From Macrococcoides epidermidis (GTDB lineage Bacteria > Bacillota > Bacilli > Staphylococcales > Staphylococcaceae), in assembly GCF_042659445.1 (NCBI RefSeq), contig NZ_JBHSSR010000001.1: a stretch of DNA of 64,000 nt; one strand, written 5' to 3'. Shown in pieces: positions 16,814 to 25,471 of the stretch. Each line of letters opens with the position of its first letter. The stretch's first letter is position 1. The position numbers and the translations under genes are program-made. The notes under the pieces are model-generated. The model had not been told where the DNA came from, did no database searches, and worked only from the letters and a program-made list of their open reading frames with translations.

Positions 16814-19411
16814 CTACTTTATTTGAGACTTCAATTGTTGTAACTTGAGTAATGCTTCAATTGGTGTCATAGATTCTATCGTTAAATTTTTTAGTTCAGT
16901 AATAATTTCATTATTTTCACTTTCTCCGAAAAGATCAAACGATGGTTGTAACACATGCTCTTGCTCTTTTATAATCTCATTTTTATTACCATCATCTATA
17001 TTTTGCGCTATAATTTCATAACGTTCTTCTTTTTCGTCATTTCTCTTTACAAAATTTAAATCTTTAATACTATAGTTTTCAAATGTTTCTAACAAATGTC
17101 CTGCGCGATTAATAATTTCTTCAGGTAAATTTGCTAGTTTTGCAACATGTATACCATAACTGTTTTCTACAGCTCCTGGCATAATTTTATGCAGAAAGAT
17201 GAGTTCGCCATTATATTCTTTTGCTGCAACGTGTATATTGTTTAATCCATCAAGCGAATCATCTAAACCTACTAATTCATGATAATGCGTTGAAAAAAGC
17301 GTTTTCGCACCGATATGATTATGAACATATTCTATCATTGATTGCGCAAGTGATAACCCGTCATATGTAGACGTACCACGTCCAATTTCATCAAAGATAA
17401 TCAAACTATTTTCAGTCGCATTTACTAAAGCATTTTTCGCCTCTAACATTTCCACCATAAATGTACTTTGACCACTGACTAAATCATCTGCAGCTCCGAT
17501 ACGTGTAAAGATTTGATCGAATATCGGTAATTCTGCACGACTAGCTGGTACAAACGACCCCATCTGCGCCATAATACTAATCAATGCTACTTGGCGCATG
17601 TATGTCGATTTACCACTCATATTTGGTCCTGTGATTAAGTAAATAAAACCATTATCATCTAACAAACAATCATTTGGTACATATTGATCACGTTCCATCA
17701 CCTGCTCTACTACAGGGTGTCTTGCATCTTTAATATCGAGCACACGACGGCTTGAAATTACTGGTTCTGTATAATTATTATTCGTTGCGACTTCACTAAA
17801 ATTTTGCAGGCAGTCAAGTTCAGCAATGCGTTTTGCCTGGCGTTTTAAATTAGGAATATAAGTTTTCACCTGTTCACGTAATTCGATAAATGCTTCGTAT
17901 TCCAAATCTATCGCCTTTTCTTCAGCGCCCAAAATCAATGCTTCTTTTTCTTTCAGTTCCTCAGTAATAAAACGCTCTGCATTACTTAATGTTTGCTTAC
18001 GATCATATCCGAAATTAGCAATATCAATATTGACGAGATTCGCTTTTGAAATTTCGATATAATATCCAAATACTTTGTTATAGCTTATTTTAAGTGATTT
18101 AACACCTGTACGTTCACGTTCTTTTGCCTGTAGTTCCGCAAGCCATGCTTTACCATTTTTCTGGGCATCACGGTATTCATCAAGTGTAACATTATAGCCA
18201 TCTTTAAAAATACCACCCTCTTTTATCGTAACTGGTGGTTCATCGACGATACTATCTTCCAGCATCTGATATAACGGTGCTAAACTTTGTATCCCGTCAA
18301 GCCCGCTAACAATATGTTGAAAAGGTTGCAGTAATTCATTAATTCTAGGCAATTGTTCTAATGAATATTTTAACTGTATCAAATCTTTCGCATTAACATT
18401 ACCAAACTGGACTCTTCCCGCTAAGCGTTCAATATCATAGACGTGCGTTAATGCTTCCCGTAAATTATGTCTTAGTATAAATTCATCATTAAATAAACGA
18501 ACAACTGATAATCGCGCTTCAATTTGTTCCTTATTTACTAATGGTCGTTCAATCCAGTCCTTTAATCTGCGATTCCCCATCGGTGTCCTGCATTGATTAT
18601 ATATGGATAGAAGCGTACCTTTTTTTGTTTTTAAACGGATACTTTCTGTAAGTTCTAGGTTGCGCTTTGCATACATATCCAGCCTCATATGACCCAGCGC
18701 TTCATATGCAATTGGTTTATCGATATGGTTTAATGCTTTCATCTGCGTATCTTTAATATAGCTTAGTAGCAAATTAACTGCTGGTTGTAATTCAGCATCA
18801 AGTTCATCGACCAGATTAAAAGTGTCATGCGACTCATAGAAAGATACAACATTTGTCATCAGACGAATTTGCTGATCCATTATTTGTGGCAATTCAAAAT
18901 TTACTATAATCTCTTTCGGTGAAATACTACTTAATTCATTCATCATCGTTGTTTCATCGCACTGTGTAACTTTCAATTCACCTGTTGAAACATCACTATA
19001 AGCGATAATATAATCATGTTCAATTTTATAAAGACAAGCTAGATAATTACTTTCATTCTCACTGATCATATCATCCATCACTGTTCCAGGTGTGATAATC
19101 TGAACGACTTCACGCTTGACCATCCCTTTAGTCAGTTTAGGATCTTCCATTTGTTCAGCAATGGCTACTTTATAACCTTTTTCAATCAATCGTTCAATAT
19201 AATTTTTCGCTGAATGATGCGGTACACCGCACATCGGAATTGCATTTTTCTTATCTCGACGCGTTAACGTAATTTCCAGTTCTTTCGCTGCGAGTATCGC
19301 ATCGTCATAGAACATCTCATAGAAATCACCAAGCCGAAAGAACAGAATCGTATCTTTATATAGTTCTTTCATCTGTAAATATTGCGCCATCATTGGTGTG
19401 GGTTTGGACAT
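16814..19411 (-). CDS. mutS: DNA mismatch repair ATPase MutS
   Basis: Recognises mismatches and small loops. The N-terminal mismatch-binding motif is DFYEMF near residue 29. The clamp and core domains follow, then the ABC-type ATPase with Walker A GPNMSGKST near 607, Walker B LIIFDEIGRGTSTYDG near 680 and STHYHEL near 717. 865 aa with a variable charged tail carrying a SFDLFGESENNE segment that resembles the beta-clamp-binding motif of MutS tails. Its ATG follows the thiW stop by two bases, so the two are translationally coupled. Confidence 0.97.
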   Translation of the reverse strand: MSKPTPMMAQYLQMKELYKDTILFFRLGDFYEMFYDDAILAAKELEITLTRRDKKNAIPMCGVPHHSAKNYIERLIEKGYKVAIAEQMEDPKLTKGMVKREVVQIITPGTVMDDMISENESNYLACLYKIEHDYIIAYSDVSTGELKVTQCDETTMMNELSSISPKEIIVNFELPQIMDQQIRLMTNVVSFYESHDTFNLVDELDAELQPAVNLLLSYIKDTQMKALNHIDKPIAYEALGHMRLDMYAKRNLELTESIRLKTKKGTLLSIYNQCRTPMGNRRLKDWIERPLVNKEQIEARLSVVRLFNDEFILRHNLREALTHVYDIERLAGRVQFGNVNAKDLIQLKYSLEQLPRINELLQPFQHIVSGLDGIQSLAPLYQMLEDSIVDEPPVTIKEGGIFKDGYNVTLDEYRDAQKNGKAWLAELQAKERERTGVKSLKISYNKVFGYYIEISKANLVNIDIANFGYDRKQTLSNAERFITEELKEKEALILGAEEKAIDLEYEAFIELREQVKTYIPNLKRQAKRIAELDCLQNFSEVATNNNYTEPVISSRRVLDIKDARHPVVEQVMERDQYVPNDCLLDDNGFIYLITGPNMSGKSTYMRQVALISIMAQMGSFVPASRAELPIFDQIFTRIGAADDLVSGQSTFMVEMLEAKNALVNATENSLIIFDEIGRGTSTYDGLSLAQSMIEYVHNHIGAKTLFSTHYHELVGLDDSLDGLNNIHVAAKEYNGELIFLHKIMPGAVENSYGIHVAKLANLPEEIINRAGHLLETFENYSIKDLNFVKRNDEKEERYEIIAQNIDDGNKNEIIKEQEHVLQPSFDLFGESENNEIITELKNLTIESMTPIEALLKLQQLKSQIK

Positions 19412-19413
19412 CT

Positions 19414-19911
19414 TTAACCATTCCTTTTAGTTAATAAATTTCTTTTATTTAATAATACTAATAGTATATACGCAATAATACTGCCGATTAAGCTACTCAA
19501 TAAGAAAGCATAAAATATCGGCATAAATCCTTTCATATCAATTTGCATCATCCACATTAATGGTATTGTACAAACACTACCAATTAAACCTGTACCAATC
19601 CATTCTCCTATTGATGCGACTTCAATTCTCTTGAATTTGCGATACAATAATGATGCGAGTAACACACCGATCATACTACCTGGAAAAGCAAATAATGAAC
19701 CTGTACCAAAAAAATTTCTAAGGGCTGAACTAATAAATGCTTGTGCTAAACCGTACCACGGTCCAACAAATACTGCACATAATACATTGATAAAATGTTG
19801 CATTGGAAAAGCTTTTATCGGTCCGACTGGAATATAGATCATTTGACTTAAAACAACATTCATCGCAATAAAAATACTCGTTAATGTTAATTTTTTAGTA
19901 TCGTTTCTCAT
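19414..19911 (-). CDS. thiW: ThiW-type ECF transporter substrate-binding (S) component
   Basis: A small polytopic membrane protein (165 aa, about five helices). It matches the ThiW S component of energy-coupling-factor transporters, predicted to import the thiazole moiety of thiamine. Diagnostic is the conserved stretch PVGPIKAFPMQHFINVLCAV (residues 28-47), followed by VGPWYGLAQAF and LRN. It would need the shared EcfA/A'/T module, which is not in this window. It lies in the mutSL transcript, 2 bp before mutS. No TPP riboswitch is visible in front of it, although this genome has one upstream of thiY. Function from family only. Confidence 0.78.
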   Translation of the reverse strand: MRNDTKKLTLTSIFIAMNVVLSQMIYIPVGPIKAFPMQHFINVLCAVFVGPWYGLAQAFISSALRNFFGTGSLFAFPGSMIGVLLASLLYRKFKRIEVASIGEWIGTGLIGSVCTIPLMWMMQIDMKGFMPIFYAFLLSSLIGSIIAYILLVLLNKRNLLTKRNG

Positions 19912-19929
19912 ATATCCTCCTATTTAATA

Positions 19930-19963
19930 AAATAATGCCGATTCAAAAGAACCGACATTATTT
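19930..19963 (-). terminator. Hairpin between ricA and thiW (partial terminator or attenuator)
   Basis: A 15-bp stem with two G-U pairs (arms 19949-19963 and 19930-19944, loop TTTT on minus) follows ricA. The tract behind it is T-rich but broken (TTATTAAATAGG), so it may only reduce read-through into thiW-mutS-mutL-glpP. Confidence 0.6.
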
Positions 19964-19976
19964 ACATTTTATAAAA

Positions 19977-20402
19977 TTAACTACATTTACCTGGAGTGCT
20001 ATTCGCTGCAGCTGCACCCGTTTCACCAGATAATAAATCGCCACCCGTTGAAACAATGATTTCATCCGTTACAGTTTGACTAATTGCATGAGATACCATT
20101 TGAAGTAATGCATTGACTTCACCTTGTGCCTCTTTAAATTGATCCACAATCGGCATTTCATCAAGTTCAGCTTCAACATTCGCAATCTTCTCTTCTACCA
20201 TACCTAATGCTTTTTCTTTACCATAATTCTGGAAGTTAACCGCTTGTTTTTGTAAAGATTTTAATGATGCCATTTTTTCACGAACATTTTGATTTTCATG
20301 AATTTGTGCTTCAGCACGTTTAAAGAAATCTACCGCTTCTGTTTCTGCCATCATCTTACCTAATTCTTTTGCTTTTGCTAATATCTCATCATTTGTATAC
20401 AT
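19977..20402 (-). CDS. ricA: RicA (YmcA), subunit of the RicAFT complex
   Basis: YlbF/YmcA-family helical protein. In B. subtilis RicA, RicF (YlbF) and RicT (YaaT) form a complex that binds two [4Fe-4S] clusters and is needed for RNase Y-dependent mRNA maturation and biofilm or competence development. 141 aa, highly charged helices with no membrane segment. The C-terminal Cys (…STPGKCS) fits the cluster-ligand position known for RicA. The ATG overlaps the miaB stop by one base. Its partner nuclease gene rny is at 40259-41818. Confidence 0.88.
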   Translation of the reverse strand: MYTNDEILAKAKELGKMMAETEAVDFFKRAEAQIHENQNVREKMASLKSLQKQAVNFQNYGKEKALGMVEEKIANVEAELDEMPIVDQFKEAQGEVNALLQMVSHAISQTVTDEIIVSTGGDLLSGETGAAAANSTPGKCS

Positions 20403-21934
20403 TAATTTTCCACCTCAACTGGTTCTAATATTTCTACTAATTCTCCGTTTAATGAATATCGCATCGTTTCAGTAATTCTTACTTTAACTAATTTACCGAT
20501 CGCTTCGCTTGGTCCAGGGAAGTTCACTAACTTACTTTTATCCGTGTAACCAGCAAGAATAGCTTCATTCTTCTTTGAAGGTCCTTCACATAAGACAACA
20601 ACTTCCTGATCCTGATATTGCTTTAATGCACTTTCTGTATGGTGTTCAACAACTTTATTTAAGCGTCTTAAACGATCTTTCTTATCTTCAGTTGATACGT
20701 TATCTTTCATTTTTGCAGCTGGCGTACCTTCACGTGGTGAATATAGATAAGTATATGCGTGTTCAAATCCAACGCGTTCATATAAGTCTATTGTATCTAA
20801 AAACTGTTCTTCAGTCTCATTCGGATAACCGACAATAATATCAGTTGTTAATGCAACATCAGGAATAGCAGTTTTAATTTTATCAACTAACGCTAAATAA
20901 CTTTCGCGTGTATATTTTCGACCCATAATTTTCAACACTTCATTATTACCGCTTTGAACTGGTAAATGGATATGTGGGACGATATTGCCACCTTGTGCTA
21001 ATACTTCAATTAAACGATCATCAAAGTCCCACGGATGACTCGTCATAAACCTTACACGTGGAATATCAATCTTCTGAATATCAGCCATTAAATCACCTAA
21101 TCCGTAATTTAATCCTTCAATATCTTTTCCATAAGCATTAACATTCTGTCCAAGTAAACAAATCTCTTTATAACCACGACGTGCTAAATCTCTTACTTCA
21201 GCAATAATCTCTTCTGGAAGACGGCTACGCTCTTTACCTCGTGTAAATGGTACGATACAGTACGTACAGAATTTATCACAACCGTACATAATATTAACCC
21301 ATGCTTTCGTTTCACCCATACGGACCTTAGGAAGGTTCTCAATTACATCCCCTTCTTTAGACCATACTTCAACGACCATCGCTTTAGACATGTATGCTTC
21401 ATCTAAAATGGCTGGTAAGCGGTGAATATTATGCGTACCAAAAATCATATCAACATTTTGATATGATTTCATTATTTTATTGACAACTGATTCTTCCTGA
21501 GACATACATCCACAGACACCAATTAATACTTCTGGCTTGGCAAGTTTAATATGTTTTAAATTACCTATTTCACCAAATACTTTGTTCTCGGCATTTTCAC
21601 GAATTGCACACGTGTTTAATAAAATAACATCTGCTTCATTCACATCGTTTGTAGCTGTATATTCTAACGCTTCAAATATTCCTGCCATTACTTCTGTATC
21701 ATGCTCGTTCATCTGACAACCGTAGGTACGGATAAAGAATTTACGACCACGCCCTAATCCTTTATATTTATCATCAATTGTAAATGCATGATGCTCGACA
21801 GTTTCTTTACCACGTTTTTTTGCATCTTTCAAACTTGGCGGCTGGTAAACTTTTTCGAAATATTTACTGTAATCTTTCTCTGGTGCGGTCTTACCACGCA
21901 CTTGAGAAGCATCTAATCTGCTTTCTTCATTCAT
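20402..21934 (-). CDS. miaB: tRNA-2-methylthio-N6-dimethylallyladenosine synthase MiaB
   Basis: Radical-SAM methylthiotransferase acting on i6A37 made by MiaA. The N-terminal MTTase domain has cluster cysteines in RTYGCQMNEHD, LNTCAIRENA and GVCGCMSQEE. The radical SAM domain has the CxxxCxxC motif in GCDKFCTYCIVPFTRGKERSR near residue 220. The C-terminal TRAM domain ends near PVEVEN. 510 aa with a Gram-positive N-terminal extension. First gene of the transcript miaB-ricA-thiW-mutS-mutL-glpP. Confidence 0.97.
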   Translation of the reverse strand: MNEESRLDASQVRGKTAPEKDYSKYFEKVYQPPSLKDAKKRGKETVEHHAFTIDDKYKGLGRGRKFFIRTYGCQMNEHDTEVMAGIFEALEYTATNDVNEADVILLNTCAIRENAENKVFGEIGNLKHIKLAKPEVLIGVCGCMSQEESVVNKIMKSYQNVDMIFGTHNIHRLPAILDEAYMSKAMVVEVWSKEGDVIENLPKVRMGETKAWVNIMYGCDKFCTYCIVPFTRGKERSRLPEEIIAEVRDLARRGYKEICLLGQNVNAYGKDIEGLNYGLGDLMADIQKIDIPRVRFMTSHPWDFDDRLIEVLAQGGNIVPHIHLPVQSGNNEVLKIMGRKYTRESYLALVDKIKTAIPDVALTTDIIVGYPNETEEQFLDTIDLYERVGFEHAYTYLYSPREGTPAAKMKDNVSTEDKKDRLRRLNKVVEHHTESALKQYQDQEVVVLCEGPSKKNEAILAGYTDKSKLVNFPGPSEAIGKLVKVRITETMRYSLNGELVEILEPVEVEN

Positions 21935-21971
21935 TTCATAATAACCCCATTTTCAACTTAATCATTCATAT

Positions 21972-22000
21972 AGTATAACTTTTTAAAGTCTCTTTTTCAA
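21972..22000 (-). promoter_or_regulatory. Sigma-A promoter upstream of miaB
   Basis: Minus-strand -35 TTGAAA (21995-22000) and -10 TATACT (21972-21977), 17-bp spacer, about 40 bp before the miaB start. Confidence 0.75.
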
Positions 22001-22024
22001 AGTATTTTTACTTTACAGTTATCA

Positions 22025-22054
22025 TTTTCAAAATGGAAATATATAGCATATAAT
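22025..22054 (+). promoter_or_regulatory. Probable promoter of the Zn-ribbon gene
   Basis: -35-like TTTTCA (22025-22030) and a perfect -10 TATAAT (22049-22054) with an 18-bp spacer, back to back with the miaB promoter. Confidence 0.55.
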
Positions 22055-22086
22055 AAGAAGTATCATTATTTAAAGGAGTGAGTAGT

Positions 22087-22293
22087 TTGGAAAGAGCTGA
22101 TGGGTGCGTAAAATGCGGAACGAAAGAAACTACAGTTAAGAATGTTTCGATGGCAGGTTCTGGTTTATCAAAAATATTTGACATTGAACATAATAACTTT
22201 GTTGCAATCTCATGTAACAATTGTGGTTATACAGAGTTCTATAAAGATAAGGGTAACAGTACAGCAAATATTATCGATCTTTTCTTCAGTTAA
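22087..22293 (+). CDS. Small zinc-ribbon protein (predicted nucleic-acid binding)
   Basis: A 68-aa protein with two CxxC knuckles, CVKCG near residue 7 and CNNCG near 43, spaced as in a zinc ribbon, with no other domain. It resembles the short Zn-ribbon proteins found across Bacillales, whose role is unknown. The best start is TTG at 22087, 8 nt after AAAGGAG; the GTG at 22078 overlaps that ribosome site. Own promoter and own terminator. Not a ribosomal protein that I recognise. Confidence 0.75.
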   Translation: MERADGCVKCGTKETTVKNVSMAGSGLSKIFDIEHNNFVAISCNNCGYTEFYKDKGNSTANIIDLFFS

Positions 22294-22315
22294 AAAAGCG
22301 CCGAAGCGCTTTTTT
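22292..22315. terminator. Terminator after the Zn-ribbon gene
   Basis: Perfect stem AAAAAAGCGC / GCGCTTTTTT with CGAA tetraloop, followed by T residues. A- and T-runs on both sides make it usable in both directions. Confidence 0.9.
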
Positions 22316-22316
22316 T

Positions 22317-22751
22317 TTATTGTATCGCATATTGTTCCATAAATTGATCTGTTATCTCATTGACTCTCTTTAATGTGTTTGAACCTGGATTATCGAAATA
22401 CATACGCTTTAAATTTCGTTCAGTGTCATAATCTAAACCTTCAAAATACATTCCATTCATCATCGCCATTGAAATGCCATATGGATATTCATGGATATAA
22501 GCTGTCATAACAATAATTCATTGCATCTTGAGACGTAAGCGGTCGTTCATCTTTCATCCTTGTTATCTGTTCATACATCGCCTGATATAGATTAAATTTA
22601 TATATGAATGAATACCTTTTAGTAGAAATGGATCAATATCCTCCTTTGAACCCAAGTAATAATAATTCGTATTCATAATTTCCGATTCCATTAAATTGAT
22701 AAGTCTGTTATAGCGATTTTTAGTAATTGTAGAAATATCAACAGTTGTCAT
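22317..22751 (-). pseudogene. Small protein gene disrupted by two frameshifts
   Basis: Three minus-strand segments read continuously only if the frame changes twice. The first, 22751 to about 22600, starts at ATG (MTTVDISTITKNRYN..., ribosome site TTGGAG). The second, about 22610 to 22510, reads …YQAMYEQITRMKDERPLTSQ…. The third, about 22508 to 22317, ends …VNEITDQFMEQYAIQ. Joined, they would make a protein of about 140 aa, hydrophilic and rich in Tyr and Met, which I do not recognise. The second segment has good amino-acid composition but no start of its own. Decay is likely; two assembly errors are the alternative. Confidence 0.5.
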
Positions 22752-22843
22752 AATAGACTCCAATTGTAATAATATCCTATTTTAAATTTATCAAATTCAT
22801 GCAATAAATAAAAATATAACGTGGACAATATTTATCACTAAAA

Positions 22844-22869
22844 AAGACACTTCTTGATTGAAGTGTCTT
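22844..22869 (-). terminator. Terminator of the GntR/ABC operon
   Basis: A 10-bp perfect stem (AAGACACTTC at 22844-22853, complement at 22860-22869) with 6-nt loop. It overlaps the stop codon of the last permease gene and is followed by T residues on the minus strand. Confidence 0.85.
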
Positions 22870-23527
22870 AATGCTTTCTATATTTAAATAATGACAAAAT
22901 ACAAATGATAATCCCGATAGCAGTTACGATATACGGCATTTGATATAAGTAAAAGTGCCAGTACTTATTATCACTCAGATTTAGATGCATATTGAAATCA
23001 TTCATTACTAATAAGTAATGGAAGCTAAATGCGAATAAAAGAAATGCGCCACCGACACTTGCTAATATCACATAAGAAAGTGGATTTTTAATACCGAATA
23101 TTAACATTAATCCATTCATGATAAGACTTATACCGTACATCAGCATAATACCGTGAAATTTAAAGAAATCATCATTAATCGCATAATATAAACAGGTAAA
23201 AATAAATAACAATATATGAGGCACAATCACCAGTATGAAATTTGAAAAATGTATATCCTTTATAGAAACTGGTAAACTATCGTACCATGCTGTTAAATTA
23301 TATTTTCTTAAACTATTATATTTCTGTGTAAGTATATAAAATACACATGTAATAAGAAATATAAATACTGTATCAGAAATATTAAAAGTTAAAGTATTTT
23401 GATCTAATTTAGTAAATGAATCGTTACCTACAAAAATCTTCAGCACTATAGTTAATATAGATAAACCAAGCATAATTAAAGGTAAATATCTTAACAATTT
23501 AATATCTGTTACTAAAGTCTTTTTCAT
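22868..23527 (-). CDS. ABC-2-like membrane subunit, second permease of the GntR/ABC operon
   Basis: A 219-aa polytopic membrane protein with about six helices (first near residues 13-35) and no recognised enzymatic motif. It starts at ATG 23527, 7 nt after TGGAG; a GTG at 23536 would overlap the ribosome site. Last gene of a four-gene operon (GntR regulator, ATPase, two permeases). By arrangement it forms a heteromeric exporter with the preceding permease and the ATPase. Substrate unknown; the layout recalls Ytr (B. subtilis) and Pmt (staphylococcal phenol-soluble modulin export) systems. Confidence 0.7.
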   Translation of the reverse strand: MKKTLVTDIKLLRYLPLIMLGLSILTIVLKIFVGNDSFTKLDQNTLTFNISDTVFIFLITCVFYILTQKYNSLRKYNLTAWYDSLPVSIKDIHFSNFILVIVPHILLFIFTCLYYAINDDFFKFHGIMLMYGISLIMNGLMLIFGIKNPLSYVILASVGGAFLLFAFSFHYLLVMNDFNMHLNLSDNKYWHFYLYQMPYIVTAIGIIICILSLFKYRKH

Positions 23528-23528
23528 A

Positions 23529-24182
23529 TTAATCACTCCATAATAGATGTTTTGAATGTGACTTTTTAATCGTGTTTTGAATAAATAATTTACCTATAAT
23601 ATAGGATAGAATTAACGTAATAAAAGGTAAAATACTAAATAACGGTTGTTTAACAATATCATTATTTTTTACATAATCGAATTGTAAATTCGTAAAGATG
23701 AAAATAATTCCTATATATAATAAAGGAAATATTGCTTTAATCACTTTGTGATAATATTTATTATTCATGTAGTAGCAAAAAATGATTAATGCATTTAATA
23801 CAATTGAAATACTGTAAACGTACAATAAAGGCAACATTGAAATCGTCATTTTAGAAAGTATTAATTCTAATGACCAAAACAAAAAACTAATTAAATTAAA
23901 AATTAAAATGAGTCTCCATTCGTTGATTATTAATTTCTTTTTTTCAATGTTTTGAAGGTAGTATATTTCTCTAGATCGTGTACTATTAATACTATATCTA
24001 AATACACTTAATGCAAACATTAACATAATATAAAAAGTCATATTATAAGGTGAAAATGCAGAGACTTCATCATTTCTTATTACAAAAAGAAATATATCGA
24101 ATGCAATCGTAGCTATAAATAATCCTGCATACACCCATTTGTATCTATTGAACACTATTAACAACTTCAACTGATTGATCAT
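23529..24182 (-). CDS. ABC-2-like membrane subunit, first permease of the GntR/ABC operon
   Basis: A 217-aa membrane protein with about six hydrophobic helices and a basic loop after helix 2 (SINSTRSREIYYLQNIEKKKL). Starts at ATG 24182 (MINQLKLL), about 10 nt after GGGAG, overlapping the end of the ATPase gene by 38 bp. The stop codon is one base from the next ATG, so the subunits are made together. Similar in size and topology to, but not clearly homologous by eye with, the other permease. Substrate unknown. Confidence 0.7.
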   Translation of the reverse strand: MINQLKLLIVFNRYKWVYAGLFIATIAFDIFLFVIRNDEVSAFSPYNMTFYIMLMFALSVFRYSINSTRSREIYYLQNIEKKKLIINEWRLILIFNLISFLFWSLELILSKMTISMLPLLYVYSISIVLNALIIFCYYMNNKYYHKVIKAIFPLLYIGIIFIFTNLQFDYVKNNDIVKQPLFSILPFITLILSYIIGKLFIQNTIKKSHSKHLLWSD

Positions 24183-25047
24183 GATGCACACGCTCCCTTT
24201 TCTTAAAGTACATCAGCTCATCGATATTTACTTTTCGAATTGATACTTCATTACCAAATAATTCTTCCATTGCCTGAGCTTCTTTTGTTAATGCTGTAAA
24301 GCTATCTTCAAAATATTCTGTTCCGATCAATAATCCATTAATCTCATCATCTAATATATATGCTGGTCCTCTTACAATTTTATAATCATCTAATATCACA
24401 TCTTTTTCATCCATCATTAGTAGTTTTCCTTTTTCAATATATGCAATATAATCTGCAATTGATTCAAGGTCAGACGTGATATGCGTCGAAAATAATATCG
24501 TCATTTCTTCATCGAGCATTAAATCCTGAAATATCTTTAATAATTCCACTCTAAACGTCGGATCAAGATTTGATGTTGGTTCATCTAAGATAAGCAACTT
24601 AGCTTGATGACTGAGTGCAGTTGCTAAACTGAGTTTCACCTTCATCCCTTGTGATAAATGTTTAATCTTAGTTTTAACAGGTACTTCGAAGCGGTCTAAA
24701 TAGTTATAGTATGCACTGCTGTCCCAATGCTCAAAATACATCTTCATAATCGTTTCCAGTTTTTTTGCATTCATCCACTCAGGAAAGTGGTTTTCACTGA
24801 ATACAATACCTATTTCTGAAAGTATCCCTGCTCTATCTTCATAATAAGTTTGATCAAATATCTTTATTTCTCCACTATCTGGTGTAGTAAGATTTAATAG
24901 TTGATAGATAAGCGTCGTTTTCCCTGCACCGTTTTCACCGATAAGTCCTGTAATGTAGCCCATTGGTATATGAAGACTTGGTATATCTAGTACAAATTTA
25001 TTTTGTTTAAACTTTAAATTAGAAATTTCGATTACATGCTTTGTCAT
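24145..25047 (-). CDS. ABC transporter ATPase (YtrB/PmtA-like)
   Basis: Nucleotide-binding subunit. Walker A GENGAGKTT near residue 38, Q-loop region FSENHFPEWM, signature LSQGMKVKLSLA near 132, Walker B LLILDEPTSNLD near 155, H-loop STHITSDLESIADY. About 70 residues beyond the ATPase core form a C-terminal regulatory-like domain (TALTKEAQAMEELFGNEVSIRKVNIDELMYF), as in the antimicrobial-peptide export group. 300 aa from ATG 25047, which follows GGAGGA and sits just behind the GntR stop codon. It is the only ATPase in the operon, unlike pmtABCD, which has two. Confidence 0.88.
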   Translation of the reverse strand: MTKHVIEISNLKFKQNKFVLDIPSLHIPMGYITGLIGENGAGKTTLIYQLLNLTTPDSGEIKIFDQTYYEDRAGILSEIGIVFSENHFPEWMNAKKLETIMKMYFEHWDSSAYYNYLDRFEVPVKTKIKHLSQGMKVKLSLATALSHQAKLLILDEPTSNLDPTFRVELLKIFQDLMLDEEMTILFSTHITSDLESIADYIAYIEKGKLLMMDEKDVILDDYKIVRGPAYILDDEINGLLIGTEYFEDSFTALTKEAQAMEELFGNEVSIRKVNIDELMYFKKRERVHHDQSVEVVNSVQ

Positions 25048-25049
25048 GT

Positions 25050-25421
25050 TTATTCCTCCCATAAGTCTTTTGACAAATCTATAAAATCTGTTTTATCGAA
25101 GTTTAGTTGTTTTGCAAGTTGTATTGCACTAATGATCATTTTTTCTAATTCTTTATTGGATTGTTCTTCGATCATTGCGATATTTCCTTCTGAGACAAAT
25201 GTTCCTTTACCAGGTATTGTATATAGATATCCTAAATCTTCTAAATCTTTATACGCTCTCTTCGTCGTAATAACACTAATGCCCAGCATCTTTGCAAGTG
25301 CACGCATCGACATTAAAGATTCTCCTTCTTTTAATTCCTTTGACATAATCAGCCGAATAATTTCAGATTTTAATTGTTCATAAATTGGTAAATCACTTTT
25401 TGGATCAAAATGAATGTTCAA
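25050..25421 (-). CDS. GntR-family repressor, YtrA/PmtR subfamily
   Basis: Short GntR regulator: winged helix (PIYEQLKSEIIRLIMSKELKEGESL..., ALAKMLGISVITTKRAYKDLEDLGYLYTIPGKGTFV) plus a short C-terminal helical dimerisation tail, 123 aa in all, as in the YtrA subfamily. I start it at TTG 25419-25421 (MNIHFDPKSDLP), 5-6 nt after GAAGGTGA. The frame is open for another 58 codons upstream, but those cover the promoter and operator and have low-complexity, non-coding character. It probably represses its own operon through the dyad at 25443-25471 and is released by membrane-active peptides or antibiotics, by analogy with PmtR and YtrA. Confidence 0.88.
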   Translation of the reverse strand: MNIHFDPKSDLPIYEQLKSEIIRLIMSKELKEGESLMSMRALAKMLGISVITTKRAYKDLEDLGYLYTIPGKGTFVSEGNIAMIEEQSNKELEKMIISAIQLAKQLNFDKTDFIDLSKDLWEE

Positions 25422-25442
25422 TATGTCACCTTCTTTAACGTT

Positions 25443-25471
25443 ATACTGTATATATACAATATACACAGTAT
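25443..25471. promoter_or_regulatory. Dyad operator of the GntR/ABC operon
   Basis: Inverted repeat with outer half-sites ATACTGT (25443-25449) and ACAGTAT (25465-25471) around a TATA-rich centre that contains the -10 box. Position over the promoter and proximity to the GntR gene suggest autorepression. Confidence 0.65.

Noticed and set aside
22142..22342. Plus-strand 66-codon frame overlapping the Zn-ribbon gene
   Set aside because: Out-of-frame shadow of the Zn-ribbon gene that reads through its terminator.
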